A stretch of 64,000 bases of DNA from Paenibacillus flagellatus. Its GTDB lineage: Bacteria > Bacillota > Bacilli > Paenibacillales > NBRC-103111. The stretch spans positions 372,001 to 436,000 of the forward strand of contig NZ_QJVJ01000003.1 in the NCBI RefSeq assembly GCF_003217775.1, in the 5' to 3' direction. Under the pieces are notes generated by a model. The model did not search any database. It was not told the DNA's origin and saw only the letters and a list, made by a program, of their open reading frames with translations. Shown here one piece after another: positions 7,607 through 16,307 of this stretch. How positions within the stretch are numbered: the first letter of the stretch is position 1; every line of letters starts with the position of its first letter. Made by a program: the position numbers and the translations under genes.

Positions 7607-7939
7607 TTATTGGATCAGCTTGAAATCGCCGATGAACGGCAGCGGCTTCTTCTGCCCCGACGCCGCCCGCACCATGCCGAGCACGACGAACGCCACGATG
7701 ACCAGGTTGACGACCGGCAACAGCAGCCATCCGATAATCGGGATGATCCCGAGTACGACGTTGGCTACAAGCGCGACCAGGAACAGCAAAAAGCCCTGAT
7801 TCGCATGGTACCTGGCGTACGGCGATTCTTTGGCCGCCAGCAAGGGGACGAAAAATAACAGGTAAGCCAAAATGGCCATCCCTTTGTTTTGTTCGATATC
7901 CGACGACTCCGACGCCGGTCCGGTTGGTTGATGCTGCAT
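7607..7939 (-). CDS. DUF4870-like small integral membrane protein
   Basis: Protein of 110 residues from the ATG at 7939, which has CGAGGTG in front; a 17-codon upstream extension to 7990 has no ribosome site. The soluble start is polar. It is followed by KGMAILAYLLFFVPLLAAKESPYARYHANQG, in which the phrase RYHANQGFLLFL is characteristic of DUF4870 (Tic20-like) proteins. A second long hydrophobic stretch carries a GIIPIIGWLLLPV loop, and the end is FIGDFKLIQ. The layout is three to four membrane helices with a length typical of the family. The molecular role of this family is unknown. It is a single-gene unit ending in its own terminator. Confidence 0.8.
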   Translation of the reverse strand: MQHQPTGPASESSDIEQNKGMAILAYLLFFVPLLAAKESPYARYHANQGFLLFLVALVANVVLGIIPIIGWLLLPVVNLVIVAFVVLGMVRAASGQKKPLPFIGDFKLIQ

Positions 7940-8085
7940 GACTACACCTCGTTTTCGATATGAAGCGAACGATTGCGCGCTGTATTCCATTATGGATCGT
8001 CAGGGAGCTGCGCGAAAGGGACGGCCTTCCTATATTCGGCATGACCCGGTCATCGGAATTGTCATATTTTGCGATTATGCGACAA

Positions 8086-8113
8086 AAGCCCCGGACATTC
8101 GATGCCGGGGCTT
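8086..8113 (-). terminator. Intrinsic terminator after the ankyrin lipoprotein gene
   Basis: Perfect 9-bp stem AAGCCCCGG / CCGGGGCTT; on the minus strand it ends in TTTT. Confidence 0.82.
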
Positions 8114-8153
8114 CGGATTTTCAGTGGACATCGTCCGCCGCACCGCCCGCGCG

Positions 8154-8846
8154 TCATCGAGCGCCTGCGGCGATCAGCAAGCCCGCGATGGTATCGTACC
8201 CGCGCTTCTGCGCATGCTGCAGCGGCGTGACGCCGTCCTTGTCCGCCAAGTTGACGTCGGCCCCGTGCTCGATAAGCAGCCGGACGATTGCCTGATGACG
8301 CGGACCTCCGTCGCTTAAGACGATCGCCTCCAGCAGCCCCGTCCAGCCCAGGTGGTTCACATGGTTCACGTCGATGCCGGAACGCTCGAGCAGCTCCTTC
8401 ACGACTTCGACGTGACCGCGTTCGCAAGCGGGGATCAGCGCCGTCCCCCCGTACCGGTTCGTCAGCTTCGTATCCGCCTTCGCCTCGATCGCCAGCTTCA
8501 AAATATCCAGCAGCCCTTCGGCTCCCGCATACAGCAGCGGATTGTCCGAACGGTCGTCGCGGATGTTGATGTCCGCTCCGGCTTCGACCAGCGCCCGGAA
8601 CGTATCCGGCTTGTTGCCGTGCGTCGCCGCCATCGCCGCCGTCCGGCCCCGGCCGTCGCGCGCGTCGATTGACGCACCCGCCTTTAGCAGTCGGGTCACC
8701 TCCCCGGTGTCGCCGCGCTCGGCCGCCTCGATCAATTTCGCATTCAAGCCGCTCTCCTCCTTCCTTACTTCGGTTCCGCAGCCGGCCGTCAACAAGGCGA
8801 CCGTCGCCGCGGCGATCATCACCCATACGCTCCATCGTCGTTTCAT
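8154..8846 (-). CDS. Ankyrin-repeat lipoprotein
   Basis: Protein of 230 residues. A basic N-terminus and hydrophobic core end in the lipobox LLTAGC (Cys23), so the mature protein should be anchored to the outer face of the membrane. From residue ~35 onward are five to six ankyrin repeats, with clear consensus pieces such as KLIEAAERGDTGEVTRLLKAG, GRTAAMAATHGN, TALIPACERGHVEVVKELLE, IVRLLIEHGADVNLADKDG and TPLQHAQKRGYDTIAGLL. The ribosome site is GGAGGCGGG. Ankyrin repeats mediate protein binding, so the likely job is holding a partner at the cell surface, but no partner is indicated by the neighbours. A terminator follows. Confidence 0.9.
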   Translation of the reverse strand: MKRRWSVWVMIAAATVALLTAGCGTEVRKEESGLNAKLIEAAERGDTGEVTRLLKAGASIDARDGRGRTAAMAATHGNKPDTFRALVEAGADINIRDDRSDNPLLYAGAEGLLDILKLAIEAKADTKLTNRYGGTALIPACERGHVEVVKELLERSGIDVNHVNHLGWTGLLEAIVLSDGGPRHQAIVRLLIEHGADVNLADKDGVTPLQHAQKRGYDTIAGLLIAAGAR

Positions 8847-8949
8847 CCGGTTTCCCGCCTCCCGCTCGAACGTTTCACGGCTTGCCGTCTCGTACGTCCA
8901 GTTTACCGCATCACCATTAAGCGGGAAGAAACCGGAGATTAACGATTTC

Positions 8950-9252
8950 TTAACCGTTCCCGTCCGCTTCCGACAGACGGTCCCGGCAAAAAGCGTCGAT
9001 CGCCTCGACTTCGTCGTCCTCCAAGTCGAACGGCAAATACGTTTCGGTCGTCCGCTCGAAGAGCTCGTACTTCACGATGCCCGTCCGTTCGGGCTCTACG
9101 GCGTATATGACCCGGACGAACAAGCCGTTCTCCGAATGGATTTCGTCTTCCTCATCCACTTCGATATCCAATACGAATTCGTACCGCTGCCCGGGCAGAA
9201 TGCCGAACGGGTCTCGAACTCGCTCCACGCTGTAAGCGGTAATGTCGATCAT
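8950..9252 (-). CDS. DUF6509-like small acidic protein, coupled to the DinG-type helicase
   Basis: Protein of 100 residues beginning MIDITAYSVERVRDPFGILPG and rich in Glu/Asp. It matches my recollection of the small DUF6509 proteins of Bacillus relatives; no function is known to me. The start codon overlaps the helicase stop as ATGA (9249-9252), with AAGGAC eight bases upstream inside the helicase gene. An in-frame GTG two codons earlier is less well placed. This overlap implies translational coupling to the helicase. It has no signal or membrane segment. The family assignment is moderate; the gene itself is secure. Confidence 0.7.
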   Translation of the reverse strand: MIDITAYSVERVRDPFGILPGQRYEFVLDIEVDEEDEIHSENGLFVRVIYAVEPERTGIVKYELFERTTETYLPFDLEDDEVEAIDAFCRDRLSEADGNG

Positions 9253-11195
9253 GGCCACGTCCTTTCCACGGCGTGGGGGACGAGCAGCCGTACTTGCTCC
9301 CTCACGTTCCGTTCCCGCAATTCCTTGCCGATTACGGAGACGGTTCCCCGATCGTCGCGGGTGCGGATCAACCGTCCGATTCCTTGCTTCAGCCTGAGCA
9401 GCATGTACGGCATATCAACCTGCTCGAACGGGCGCTCCGCATCGTTCCGTTTGGCCGCGAACACCGGGTCGTCCGGGGGAAACGGCAGCGACCAGACGAT
9501 CACGTGGGATAACGAAGGCCCGGGAATATCTAGCCCTTCCCATAGCGTCGCCGCGCATAGAACGCTCGGTTCGTCGCGTTGGAACTCGGAGACGAGGTGG
9601 CTGATTTCCGCCGTTCCCTCGAAAAGCAGCCGGTACTCGCCCGCCTCCGGGATTGCCGCCGAATGCTTCCGGAATTCGGCAAGCTCCTCTTTCGTCGGGA
9701 ACAAGACGAGCGCCCTGCCTTCCGACTGCCGGATCAGGCTCAGCACCGCTTTCGTTTTCTCGGCGGCGGAGACGTCCGCCTCCGGGTACAGTTCGGCCTT
9801 CATCTGCCGTTCGTAATCGTACGGCGACGGCACCGAGAACGATAAAAAGTCGTCGAGGCCGAGCCCGCGCGCCATGTAATCGAACGAGCCGTCGACCGAG
9901 AGCGTCGCGGACGAGAAGACGATCGGCATTTTTTTCGCAAACACCCGTTCCTTCAACACGTCCCGGACGTTTCGCGGCATAATGACGAGGGCGAGCCCGT
10001 CCGGTCGATACTCGCCCCAGACGACGGGACGTTCCGTCTGCCGAAGCAGCCCCAGCGCATGCTGGATCATGTCCAAATGCTCCTCGACGATTTTCAGCCC
10101 GTATTCGTTCAACGAGTACAGCCCGCTTTCGTAGACAAGCTCTTCGTCGATGACGGCCAAGCGCTCCCGAAGAAGCTCGGTCTCCCGCAGCAGATCCCCT
10201 TCCGTATCGATTTCCCTCCGGTCCGAGCCGGGAACCGGCCGGCTGCTCCGCTCGAGCAGCGCGAACAGCGATTCGCTCTGCGCGATGGACGCCTCGATCG
10301 CGACGGCGAGCGATTCGCGGATTTCCCCCTCGAGCAGCCGGGTCACGATCGCCTCGAACAGCGCATGGTTCCACCGGTACGTCAAGGCGCTCTGGGCGGC
10401 CGTCTCGAGCAAATGCCCCTCGTCGAAGACGACGGAGCTGTGCTCGGGAAGCAGCGGCAGCTGGCCTTCCCGCTTCCTCGATTCGTACGTCCATACGTGC
10501 TCCATATAAAAATCGTGGGAGCAGACGATCAAATCGGCGGACTTCCGGTAGTAATCCCGGGACAGCGTCTGTCCGCACCGGTGCCGGTTGTCGCAGACGA
10601 GGCAGTCCTGGAACACGTCCCAGCCGATTTTGCTCCACGCCTCGTCCGTCAAGTCCGGGTAATGCTTCCGGTCTCCGTAAGGGTGGAACGTCTGCAGCGT
10701 GTCGGGCTTGCGGACGAACTCCGGGAGGCTGCGGTACACGTCGCGAAACCGGTCCGCGTCGTCGTCGAACGCGGTCTGCGCCTCATCCAATTTGTTCAGG
10801 CAAATATACTGATCCCGGGACTTGCCCAGCCGGGCGTCGACGGTCAAGTTCAAATGCCGGGACAGCTTCGCGATATCGCCCTCCGGCTTCACGAGCTGCT
10901 CGATCAACGACTCGTCCGCGCATGCGATGACCGCCGGCTTCCGGACGTACCGGGCGTAAGCGATCGCGTAAAGCAAATAGACGAGCGTTTTGCCGGTGCC
11001 GACGCCGGCTTCGGCGAATATCGGCATCTTCTCGGCGTAAGCGCGCTCCAGCTGAAACGCCATAAAAATTTGCTCGTCCCTCACCTCGAAGCCGGCCTCC
11101 GGCAGCACGTCGTAGAAGACGTCGGCGATCCAGTCGCCGGCTTGCCGGACGAACGGCTTGGCGGGGTCGAACGGAAACGGATAAGTCGCAGTCAA
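9249..11195 (-). CDS. ATP-dependent DNA helicase, DinG/XPD family with Fe-S cluster (YpvA-like)
   Basis: Protein of 648 residues. It carries Walker A (AEAGVGTGKT, residues 61-70), the DEGH box (258-261) and the C-terminal motif VI LKQGIGRLIRTRDDRG. Four cysteines (132, 198, 201, 207; CLVCDNRHRC around the last three) sit between motifs I and II, exactly where XPD/DinG helicases bind a 4Fe-4S cluster. The family unwinds DNA 5' to 3', often at damaged or R-loop sites; B. subtilis YpvA is a likely relative. I place the start at TTG 11195, which has TGGAGG nine bases upstream. An in-frame ATG at 11219 lacks a ribosome site. The stop overlaps the next gene. Confidence 0.88.
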   Translation of the reverse strand: MTATYPFPFDPAKPFVRQAGDWIADVFYDVLPEAGFEVRDEQIFMAFQLERAYAEKMPIFAEAGVGTGKTLVYLLYAIAYARYVRKPAVIACADESLIEQLVKPEGDIAKLSRHLNLTVDARLGKSRDQYICLNKLDEAQTAFDDDADRFRDVYRSLPEFVRKPDTLQTFHPYGDRKHYPDLTDEAWSKIGWDVFQDCLVCDNRHRCGQTLSRDYYRKSADLIVCSHDFYMEHVWTYESRKREGQLPLLPEHSSVVFDEGHLLETAAQSALTYRWNHALFEAIVTRLLEGEIRESLAVAIEASIAQSESLFALLERSSRPVPGSDRREIDTEGDLLRETELLRERLAVIDEELVYESGLYSLNEYGLKIVEEHLDMIQHALGLLRQTERPVVWGEYRPDGLALVIMPRNVRDVLKERVFAKKMPIVFSSATLSVDGSFDYMARGLGLDDFLSFSVPSPYDYERQMKAELYPEADVSAAEKTKAVLSLIRQSEGRALVLFPTKEELAEFRKHSAAIPEAGEYRLLFEGTAEISHLVSEFQRDEPSVLCAATLWEGLDIPGPSLSHVIVWSLPFPPDDPVFAAKRNDAERPFEQVDMPYMLLRLKQGIGRLIRTRDDRGTVSVIGKELRERNVREQVRLLVPHAVERTWP

Positions 11196-11287
11196 TCGGG
11201 CATGCCTCCAATGGTTCATTCGGATAGTTTGGATTCCATCCGTCCATTATACCGCAAACGGGGGCATAAAATCCTGTTCTTGCCGAT

Positions 11288-12106
11288 TTATTCCGCGAAC
11301 AGCCGCTCCGGCAGCTTCGATTCCCACGATTCGGGCGGCTCGATGCCGAGCGCGCGGACGACGACCGCCGCCGTGTCGACGATCGACATCGTGCCCGGAA
11401 TCGCCGCTCCGCGCGGAATACCCGGCCCGACACAGCCCCAATAGATCGTCTTGTCCATCGGATGATCGCTGCCGTGGCCGCGCGGATTGGCGCCGCCGCC
11501 GCCATGATCGGACACGAAGACGAGCAGGCTGTCGTCGAGAAGCCCCGTTTCTTCGATCGCCTCGAGGATATGGCCCGTCAAGCCGTCGGTTTCCTCGATC
11601 GCTTGCAGCTGCCCGGGCGTATTGTACCCGTACTGGTGACCGGCCGCATCCGGCAAGTCGAACTGAACGAACAGCAGCTTCACCTCGGGATGCTCGCGGA
11701 TGTAAGCGGCTGCGGCGAGCGACAGATCCCGGTCCTTCATCGACACTTTATGCACCCCGATCGACGGCTCGATGATGCCGTGATTGATCGGGTACCATGC
11801 GCTGAATGAGGCCATTGCGGCATCCGGGTACGCTTCGCGCACGACCCGGAATATCGAAGGATACGGCGAGCCGTCCGGATACGGCGTATGGCTGACGATT
11901 TCGTTCGTCAAGCCGTGCTTGTCCGGCGACACGCCATGCAGCAGCGTTCCCCAGCATTGCGCGCTGATCGTCGGCGTCGCCGCTTGCGCCTGAAAGTCGA
12001 ACGTCCCGTTACGGACGCACCGGTCCAAGTTCGGCGTGTTCGCGGACGCGACAAAGCTGCCCGCCCCGTCCCAGCCGATAATAAAGACGCGGGAAATCGG
12101 TTTCAT
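11288..12106 (-). CDS. Alkaline-phosphatase superfamily protein (nucleotide pyrophosphatase/phosphodiesterase-like)
   Basis: Protein of 272 residues with the two-metal site of type I phosphodiesterases: D13 (GWDGAG), a Ser/Thr nucleophile in TPTISAQ (S48 or a neighbouring Thr), D154 and H158 (DLPDAAGH), D201-H202 (SDHGGGG) and H212. No signal peptide, so it probably acts in the cytoplasm. It hydrolyses a phosphate mono- or diester, or possibly another sugar ester; the substrate is not evident. Its position next to a polysaccharide lyase and a sulfatase hints at processing of modified glycans. The start has GGGGAG upstream and a good promoter (TTGACC-18-TATGAT). Family secure, substrate open. 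Confidence 0.85.
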   Translation of the reverse strand: MKPISRVFIIGWDGAGSFVASANTPNLDRCVRNGTFDFQAQAATPTISAQCWGTLLHGVSPDKHGLTNEIVSHTPYPDGSPYPSIFRVVREAYPDAAMASFSAWYPINHGIIEPSIGVHKVSMKDRDLSLAAAAYIREHPEVKLLFVQFDLPDAAGHQYGYNTPGQLQAIEETDGLTGHILEAIEETGLLDDSLLVFVSDHGGGGANPRGHGSDHPMDKTIYWGCVGPGIPRGAAIPGTMSIVDTAAVVVRALGIEPPESWESKLPERLFAE

Positions 12107-12138
12107 AAGAAAGCACTCCCCTTCAATTCGATACGTCC

Positions 12139-12168
12139 ATCATAAGGGCAGCCTCCCACGAAGGTCAA
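12139..12168 (-). promoter_or_regulatory. Promoter of the phosphodiesterase-like gene
   Basis: Minus-strand TTGACC (12168-12163), 18-bp spacer, TATGAT (12144-12139); the start codon is 33 bases further on. Confidence 0.65.
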
Positions 12169-12345
12169 CAATTATTCAATCAAACACAATTAAACACACA
12201 TTCCGGAGAACGAAAAACGGCCGCCGTCCGGAATTTAGAGCGTTCCGTCCGAGCGACCGTTCCATTTCCCCGCTTCTCGTTCGTGCGGTCGAACGTCATT
12301 CCGCCGTTCGCCGCAACCCCGTCCCGACCTTCCCGATCCGGGCGG

Positions 12346-14211
12346 TCATTCGACGACGATCCGCCACTCTCCTTCGAGCTCCGGCGCTTTCACGTCGAGT
12401 GCGATACGGTATACCGCCTCCCCCCAAGTCCGCTTCAGCTTCTCGTCGCCGATCGCGATCCGTTCGACCGTGCAGCCCATACGCTCGCCGTCGAATGACA
12501 AACGTCTCCGTTCGTTTCCGCTCCCGAGCAGCAGTACGCCGTTCGTCTCGAGCTGCGGCGCATCCGCCGCCATCAGATGCAGCGCGATACGTCCGTTCGC
12601 ATGCCTCAGCTTGTACCGATCGGCGATCTCGACACGGGACCGATCGCCGCGCTGCAGCGTGCAGGAACGAATCCAGCTGACGATGCCCGCCTCCTCCGGA
12701 TACGCGCCGGCCAGCTCCATCTCCAGCTCGGAGCGGCCGTCGCCGGTCCGGTACGCGACGCGGCCCGCCGCAAAGCCGCCGCCCGCGGATTGCCCGTATC
12801 CATTCACGACGGGAACGTTGTGATACTCCGAACGCATCGTCCATATGTCGTACCTGCTGGCGCTGAACGTCTTCGCCGTATACGTCTCCACGCCGACGTC
12901 GATCAGCAGCGGCTTTCCGTCGGCGTATACGATAAAGTGGCCGATATCGTTGTGGTTATGGCTCTCGTCGTTGTGCCCGCCCTTGGCCGCCAAAAACAGG
13001 CCGCGTTCCGATCCTTCTGTTTCCCTGGCGGCCATGACCTGCAAGCCGTTCGTCCAGACGTCCCGGAGGAGAGGCGGCTTCGCCCGCGCCTCGCTTACTT
13101 CCCGGTACCGAAGCACGGTCTGGGCGTACCGGAACAACGTCACGATGTACCGGGGCCGCAAGCTGTCCGGCGAGATTGCCGCCGCTCCAAGCGCCGACAG
13201 CTGCGGATCGCCGATTCGCCTTCCGAACCGCTCCGCCAGCTCGGCGTCGATCTCGACGTTCGCGTCTCCGTCCGCGAAGTTGATGTACGACTTGCCGGCG
13301 ACATGCACGCGGTATATATATCGGCCGATTTCCCGGATCAACGGCTCGCCGTACACGTCGATCTCGCCGTTCGTCGCGCCGTACAGCTGCTCCAGCGCAT
13401 CGAAGAGCGATCCGCCGGCGCGGCTCCAATAGCTCGGCCCTTCGTCGCAGCCGCCGTCTTCCGGGTAGACGGCGAGAAACGCGTCCAAGCTGCGCATCGC
13501 CTTGGAGACGCCGCGGACGCGCCGGTCGTGGTCGTCCTCCAGCAGCAGGAAGGACGACAGACAGCTGGCGTTCACCCACGGGTTCCAGTTGTTGACTTTG
13601 CGGCCGGGTTTAAGACCCATCCACCAAAAGTCGTCGCGCTCGAGATACGGGGTATGGATGCGTCTTCCGACTTCCAGCTTGACTCTATCGCGGACGACGC
13701 CGCTGCAGCCGTCGAGCCGCGTGCCGAGCAGGTAGACGGTCCATGCAAGCAGGCTGGCCGTTTCGGCCGCGAACAGGTCGATGACCGGATCGGTTATATC
13801 GGGCAGTCCGTCGCCGAAGCCTTTCCGAGACAGCGACATGTGCGCGGGAACGACCCAGCTCGATTCTTCGCAAATCGCCCATATTCCGTTGACGATTTGT
13901 TCGGAGAACCGGCCTTCGTATTCCGCGCATTCGGCCATAACGAGCTGCAGCAGCGCCCGGCGCCGTTCGAAGTAAGCATTCTCGTAAACGCTCCGGTTTC
14001 CGTTCCGCACATAATCCATATATCGTGCGGCCGGCAAGGCGGGCCATGCGAACGGCAGCCGTTCTTCGCCTCCGCGCACCAGCTCGCGCTTCGCCTCGAG
14101 GGGAAGCGCCTCCCACGCCTCGCGTTCGTCCCCCCGCGCGAACGGCCGATATTCCCCGGCCGGTACGAGCCGTTTCCGCAATTGCTCGATCGTTCCCCGT
14201 TCAGCCAGCAT
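12346..14211 (-). CDS. Heparinase II/III-like polysaccharide lyase
   Basis: Protein of 621 residues. The N-terminal half is an alpha-toroid with the lyase-family phrases NNWNPWVNAS (207-216) and GGCDEGPSYW (253-262; Tyr261 is the probable catalytic tyrosine). From ~400 the beta-sandwich half starts, and GGHNDESHNHND (411-422) plus the ADGKPLLIDVG strand are diagnostic of the Heparinase II/III domain. Members cleave uronic-acid polysaccharides by beta-elimination. There is no signal peptide, so it would act on imported oligosaccharides. The start has AGGAGGAGAGG upstream. It lies beside a sulfatase and two oligosaccharide importers. The exact glycan (heparin-like, alginate-like or ulvan-like) is not determined. 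Confidence 0.9.
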   Translation of the reverse strand: MLAERGTIEQLRKRLVPAGEYRPFARGDEREAWEALPLEAKRELVRGGEERLPFAWPALPAARYMDYVRNGNRSVYENAYFERRRALLQLVMAECAEYEGRFSEQIVNGIWAICEESSWVVPAHMSLSRKGFGDGLPDITDPVIDLFAAETASLLAWTVYLLGTRLDGCSGVVRDRVKLEVGRRIHTPYLERDDFWWMGLKPGRKVNNWNPWVNASCLSSFLLLEDDHDRRVRGVSKAMRSLDAFLAVYPEDGGCDEGPSYWSRAGGSLFDALEQLYGATNGEIDVYGEPLIREIGRYIYRVHVAGKSYINFADGDANVEIDAELAERFGRRIGDPQLSALGAAAISPDSLRPRYIVTLFRYAQTVLRYREVSEARAKPPLLRDVWTNGLQVMAARETEGSERGLFLAAKGGHNDESHNHNDIGHFIVYADGKPLLIDVGVETYTAKTFSASRYDIWTMRSEYHNVPVVNGYGQSAGGGFAAGRVAYRTGDGRSELEMELAGAYPEEAGIVSWIRSCTLQRGDRSRVEIADRYKLRHANGRIALHLMAADAPQLETNGVLLLGSGNERRRLSFDGERMGCTVERIAIGDEKLKRTWGEAVYRIALDVKAPELEGEWRIVVE

Positions 14212-14251
14212 CGTGCCTCTCCTCCTGCTTCGTATGTTAAAATTAGGTTCG

Positions 14252-14260
14252 ATTGTACCA
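14252..14260 (-). promoter_or_regulatory. Extended -10 promoter of the heparinase-like gene
   Basis: Minus-strand TGGTACAAT, an extended -10 element (TGn plus TACAAT), about 40 bases upstream of the start. No good -35 is seen, which would fit an activated promoter. Confidence 0.45.
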
Positions 14261-14370
14261 TGCCGCCGCGCTGCGCCGCTTCACCCACATTGTCGAAATG
14301 CGTCGGCCATTTGACGCTTATTGGCCCAAGTTCGGATAAACGGTCGCACCCCTCCGGATCGGCGGACGTG

Positions 14371-14391
14371 AAAAAGCCCCGTTATCGGGGC
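14371..14391 (-). terminator. Intrinsic terminator after the Dabb gene
   Basis: Perfect stem GCCCCG-TTAT-CGGGGC followed on the minus strand by TTTTT. A second copy of CGGGGC at 14404-14409 allows an alternative pairing. Confidence 0.8.
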
Positions 14392-14456
14392 ATTTTCCGA
14401 TGCCGGGGCTTCTGTAGGACGAATCCGGATTCAACCGGTACCCGTTCGGTTCCCCG

Positions 14457-14750
14457 TCAAATCTCGATGTCGACGACGATGCTGTCAAGCCGGCCGACCT
14501 CGCGAATGAAGGCGGCGACCTCTTGATGACGCGGGTTCGGTCCGTACGCCTCCAAGGCGGCGCGGTCCTCGAAGCGGACCGACAGGACGACCTGGTACCC
14601 TTGGTTTTTGCCGGAAAAATCGATGCCGGCTTGCAGGTCGACGACGCCGGTCAGATGGGGGCGCAGCGCCTTGAACCGCGAGACGACCTCGGCCAGCTGC
14701 TCCTGCGTGGTGGTGTCGGCGAATTTGACGAGCACGATATGATCGATCAT
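14457..14750 (-). CDS. Dabb-family (stress-responsive alpha/beta-barrel) protein
   Basis: Protein of 97 residues beginning MIDHIVLVKFADTTT, with a central histidine-poor sheet and the conserved end RHQEVAAFIREV. The length and pattern fit the single-domain Dabb family, small dimeric ferredoxin-like barrels. Members are stress proteins or, in a few pathways, small cyclases and decarboxylases, and they are often found in sugar-use clusters. The start has AGAGGATTT in front of ATG. It lies between the sulfatase and the lyase with its own terminator; whether it is co-transcribed with the sulfatase is uncertain. Confidence 0.87.
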   Translation of the reverse strand: MIDHIVLVKFADTTTQEQLAEVVSRFKALRPHLTGVVDLQAGIDFSGKNQGYQVVLSVRFEDRAALEAYGPNPRHQEVAAFIREVGRLDSIVVDIEI

Positions 14751-14842
14751 GCGATAAATCCTCTTTTCTATTAGGGAGTCACATCCTACTATACCATCGT
14801 CCGGGGACGTTATCCAACCGCCGACGCATCGCCTTCACCTTT

Positions 14843-14858
14843 CGCGGGCAAGCCCGCG
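14843..14858 (-). terminator. Hairpin after the sulfatase gene, weak terminator
   Basis: Perfect 7-bp stem CGCGGGC / GCCCGCG with a two-base loop, but no T-run on either side. It may act as an RNA-stabilising hairpin rather than a terminator. Confidence 0.4.
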
Positions 14859-14864
14859 GAAACG

Positions 14865-16220
14865 TTACAGCTTCACCCGCAGCTCCTCGACGGAGACGCG
14901 ACGCCCGCCCTTCGGCCGGACGGGCGCCGGCACGATCGTCGGCTCCGCTTCCCCCGCCTCGCGCATTTTGCGCACGAGCCGTTTCCGCAAGTCGGCGACG
15001 ACCGGCTCGTACGACTCGATGCCGATCAAGTTGACCAATTCGTACGGATCGGCGTGCAAATCGTACAAAAACTCCTCCGTATACGAGTCGGAGCTCGCAT
15101 GCTCGTAGCCGCGCTTGTCGGGAGCGGACACGCTGTACTTCCACCGGTCGGTCCGGATCGACCGCCCCACCTGCGATTCGCTGATCTGGACGAACACTTC
15201 CTCCGGCCACTCTTCCTTCTCTCCGCGCAGCAGCGGCAAGATGGAGCGCCCCGGCAGCGAGGCCGGCACCGGGATGCCCGCGGCGTCGAGCAGCGTCGGC
15301 GGCAGGTCGACGAGCGAGACGAGCTGCCGCACTTGTCCGCCCCCGGCAAAGCAGCCGCCGGCGAACGCCGTCGGGACGCGAATCGAGCTGTCGTGGCACG
15401 AACGCTTGTATTCGCCGTTGCGCGTCTTGAAATGGCAGCCGTGATCGGACGTGAACATCACGATCGTATTCTCCTCGAGACCGAGGCTGCGCAGCGCGTC
15501 GAACAGCCGGCCGAGCGCTTCGTCAAGCCGCTTCACCATGCCGTAATACCCGCCCAGATGGGCGTGGGCGGTTCCGCCGAGCGCGGCCAGATCGGGCGGA
15601 ACGTAACGCCCGGCGTACTTCTGCTCGTAGCCGATCGGCGCGGGGTAGTTGTCCGTATGGTTTTGGTGATGCGGCTCGATGTACGACAGGAACAGGAAAA
15701 ACGGATGGTTTTTCTCCCGGTCGATATACCGGATCGCCGCGTCGGTCATCGCGTCGACCCGATAGCCCGGCAGCTTCACCGGCTTGTTGTCGTTGTCGTA
15801 CATGACCGTATCGTAAGCGTCGGACGAAAATTCGAGCACGTCGGAGGCGAGCCAATAGTCGTAGCCGCCGCGCTTCTCCTCGGGCACGGGCTCCTCATGC
15901 GCCAGGTGCCATTTGCCGATATAGCCGGTCCGATACCCGGCGTCGCGGAAATAATGGGCCAACGTCTTCGACGCCGGCGAAAGCGGAATGCCGTTGACGT
16001 AGCAGCCCGTTTGCGTGGCGTACAGTCCGGTTTGCAGGCTTGACCGGGCCGGGCCGCATACGGGCTGGCACGTGAACGAGTTGTATACGTGCGCCCCTTC
16101 CCGTGCCATCCGATCGAAGTTGGGCGTCAAGTCGAGCGGGTTGCCGTGCGCCCCCGTCGTGTCCCAGCGCTGCTGGTCGGTAAAGAAGACGATTACGTTC
16201 GGTTGCTTGTTCGCGTTCAA
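14865..16220 (-). CDS. Type I sulfatase
   Basis: Protein of 451 residues. The formylglycine motif C-X-P-X-R is present as CGPAR (Cys55-Arg59) followed by SSLQTG, so activity needs conversion of Cys55 by a formylglycine-generating enzyme. Metal ligands are visible at the N-terminus (FFTDQQR) and in TSDHG; GYIGKWHL is the usual second signature. No signal peptide, so imported sulfated sugars are the likely substrate. The start is TTG at 16220, with AAGGAGG ten bases upstream. It follows the first importer operon after a partial terminator and precedes a lyase. It could in principle act as a phosphonate or phosphate hydrolase of the same fold. Confidence 0.93.
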   Translation of the reverse strand: MNANKQPNVIVFFTDQQRWDTTGAHGNPLDLTPNFDRMAREGAHVYNSFTCQPVCGPARSSLQTGLYATQTGCYVNGIPLSPASKTLAHYFRDAGYRTGYIGKWHLAHEEPVPEEKRGGYDYWLASDVLEFSSDAYDTVMYDNDNKPVKLPGYRVDAMTDAAIRYIDREKNHPFFLFLSYIEPHHQNHTDNYPAPIGYEQKYAGRYVPPDLAALGGTAHAHLGGYYGMVKRLDEALGRLFDALRSLGLEENTIVMFTSDHGCHFKTRNGEYKRSCHDSSIRVPTAFAGGCFAGGGQVRQLVSLVDLPPTLLDAAGIPVPASLPGRSILPLLRGEKEEWPEEVFVQISESQVGRSIRTDRWKYSVSAPDKRGYEHASSDSYTEEFLYDLHADPYELVNLIGIESYEPVVADLRKRLVRKMREAGEAEPTIVPAPVRPKGGRRVSVEELRVKL

Positions 16221-16251
16221 CGAATGTCATCCTCCTTGCCGCGCCTGCGGC

Positions 16252-16288
16252 AAAAAAGGAAAAGAGACGCGATAATCGGCCTCTTTCC
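16252..16288 (-). terminator. Terminator-like hairpin between solute-binding protein and sulfatase genes
   Basis: Minus-strand GGAAAGAG / CTCTTTTCC stem with a long loop, followed by TTTTTT. Stem imperfect; probably partial termination, leaving some read-through into the sulfatase. Confidence 0.6.
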
Positions 16289-16307
16289 TTCCTGCGGCGC
16301 GGACTGC

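Noticed and set aside
8041-8053. Small palindrome ATGACC-c-GGTCAT upstream of the DUF4870-like gene
   Set aside because: Six-base arms are expected by chance at this frequency, and no promoter could be fitted to it.
8848-8936. Partial long inverted repeat between the ankyrin and DUF6509-like genes
   Set aside because: The arms match only in pieces (CCGGTTTC and CCCGC) with mismatches between, so chance is the simpler explanation.
12577-14526. A 649-codon open frame on the plus strand
   Set aside because: It mirrors the heparinase-like gene, has no start signals and no recognisable product.
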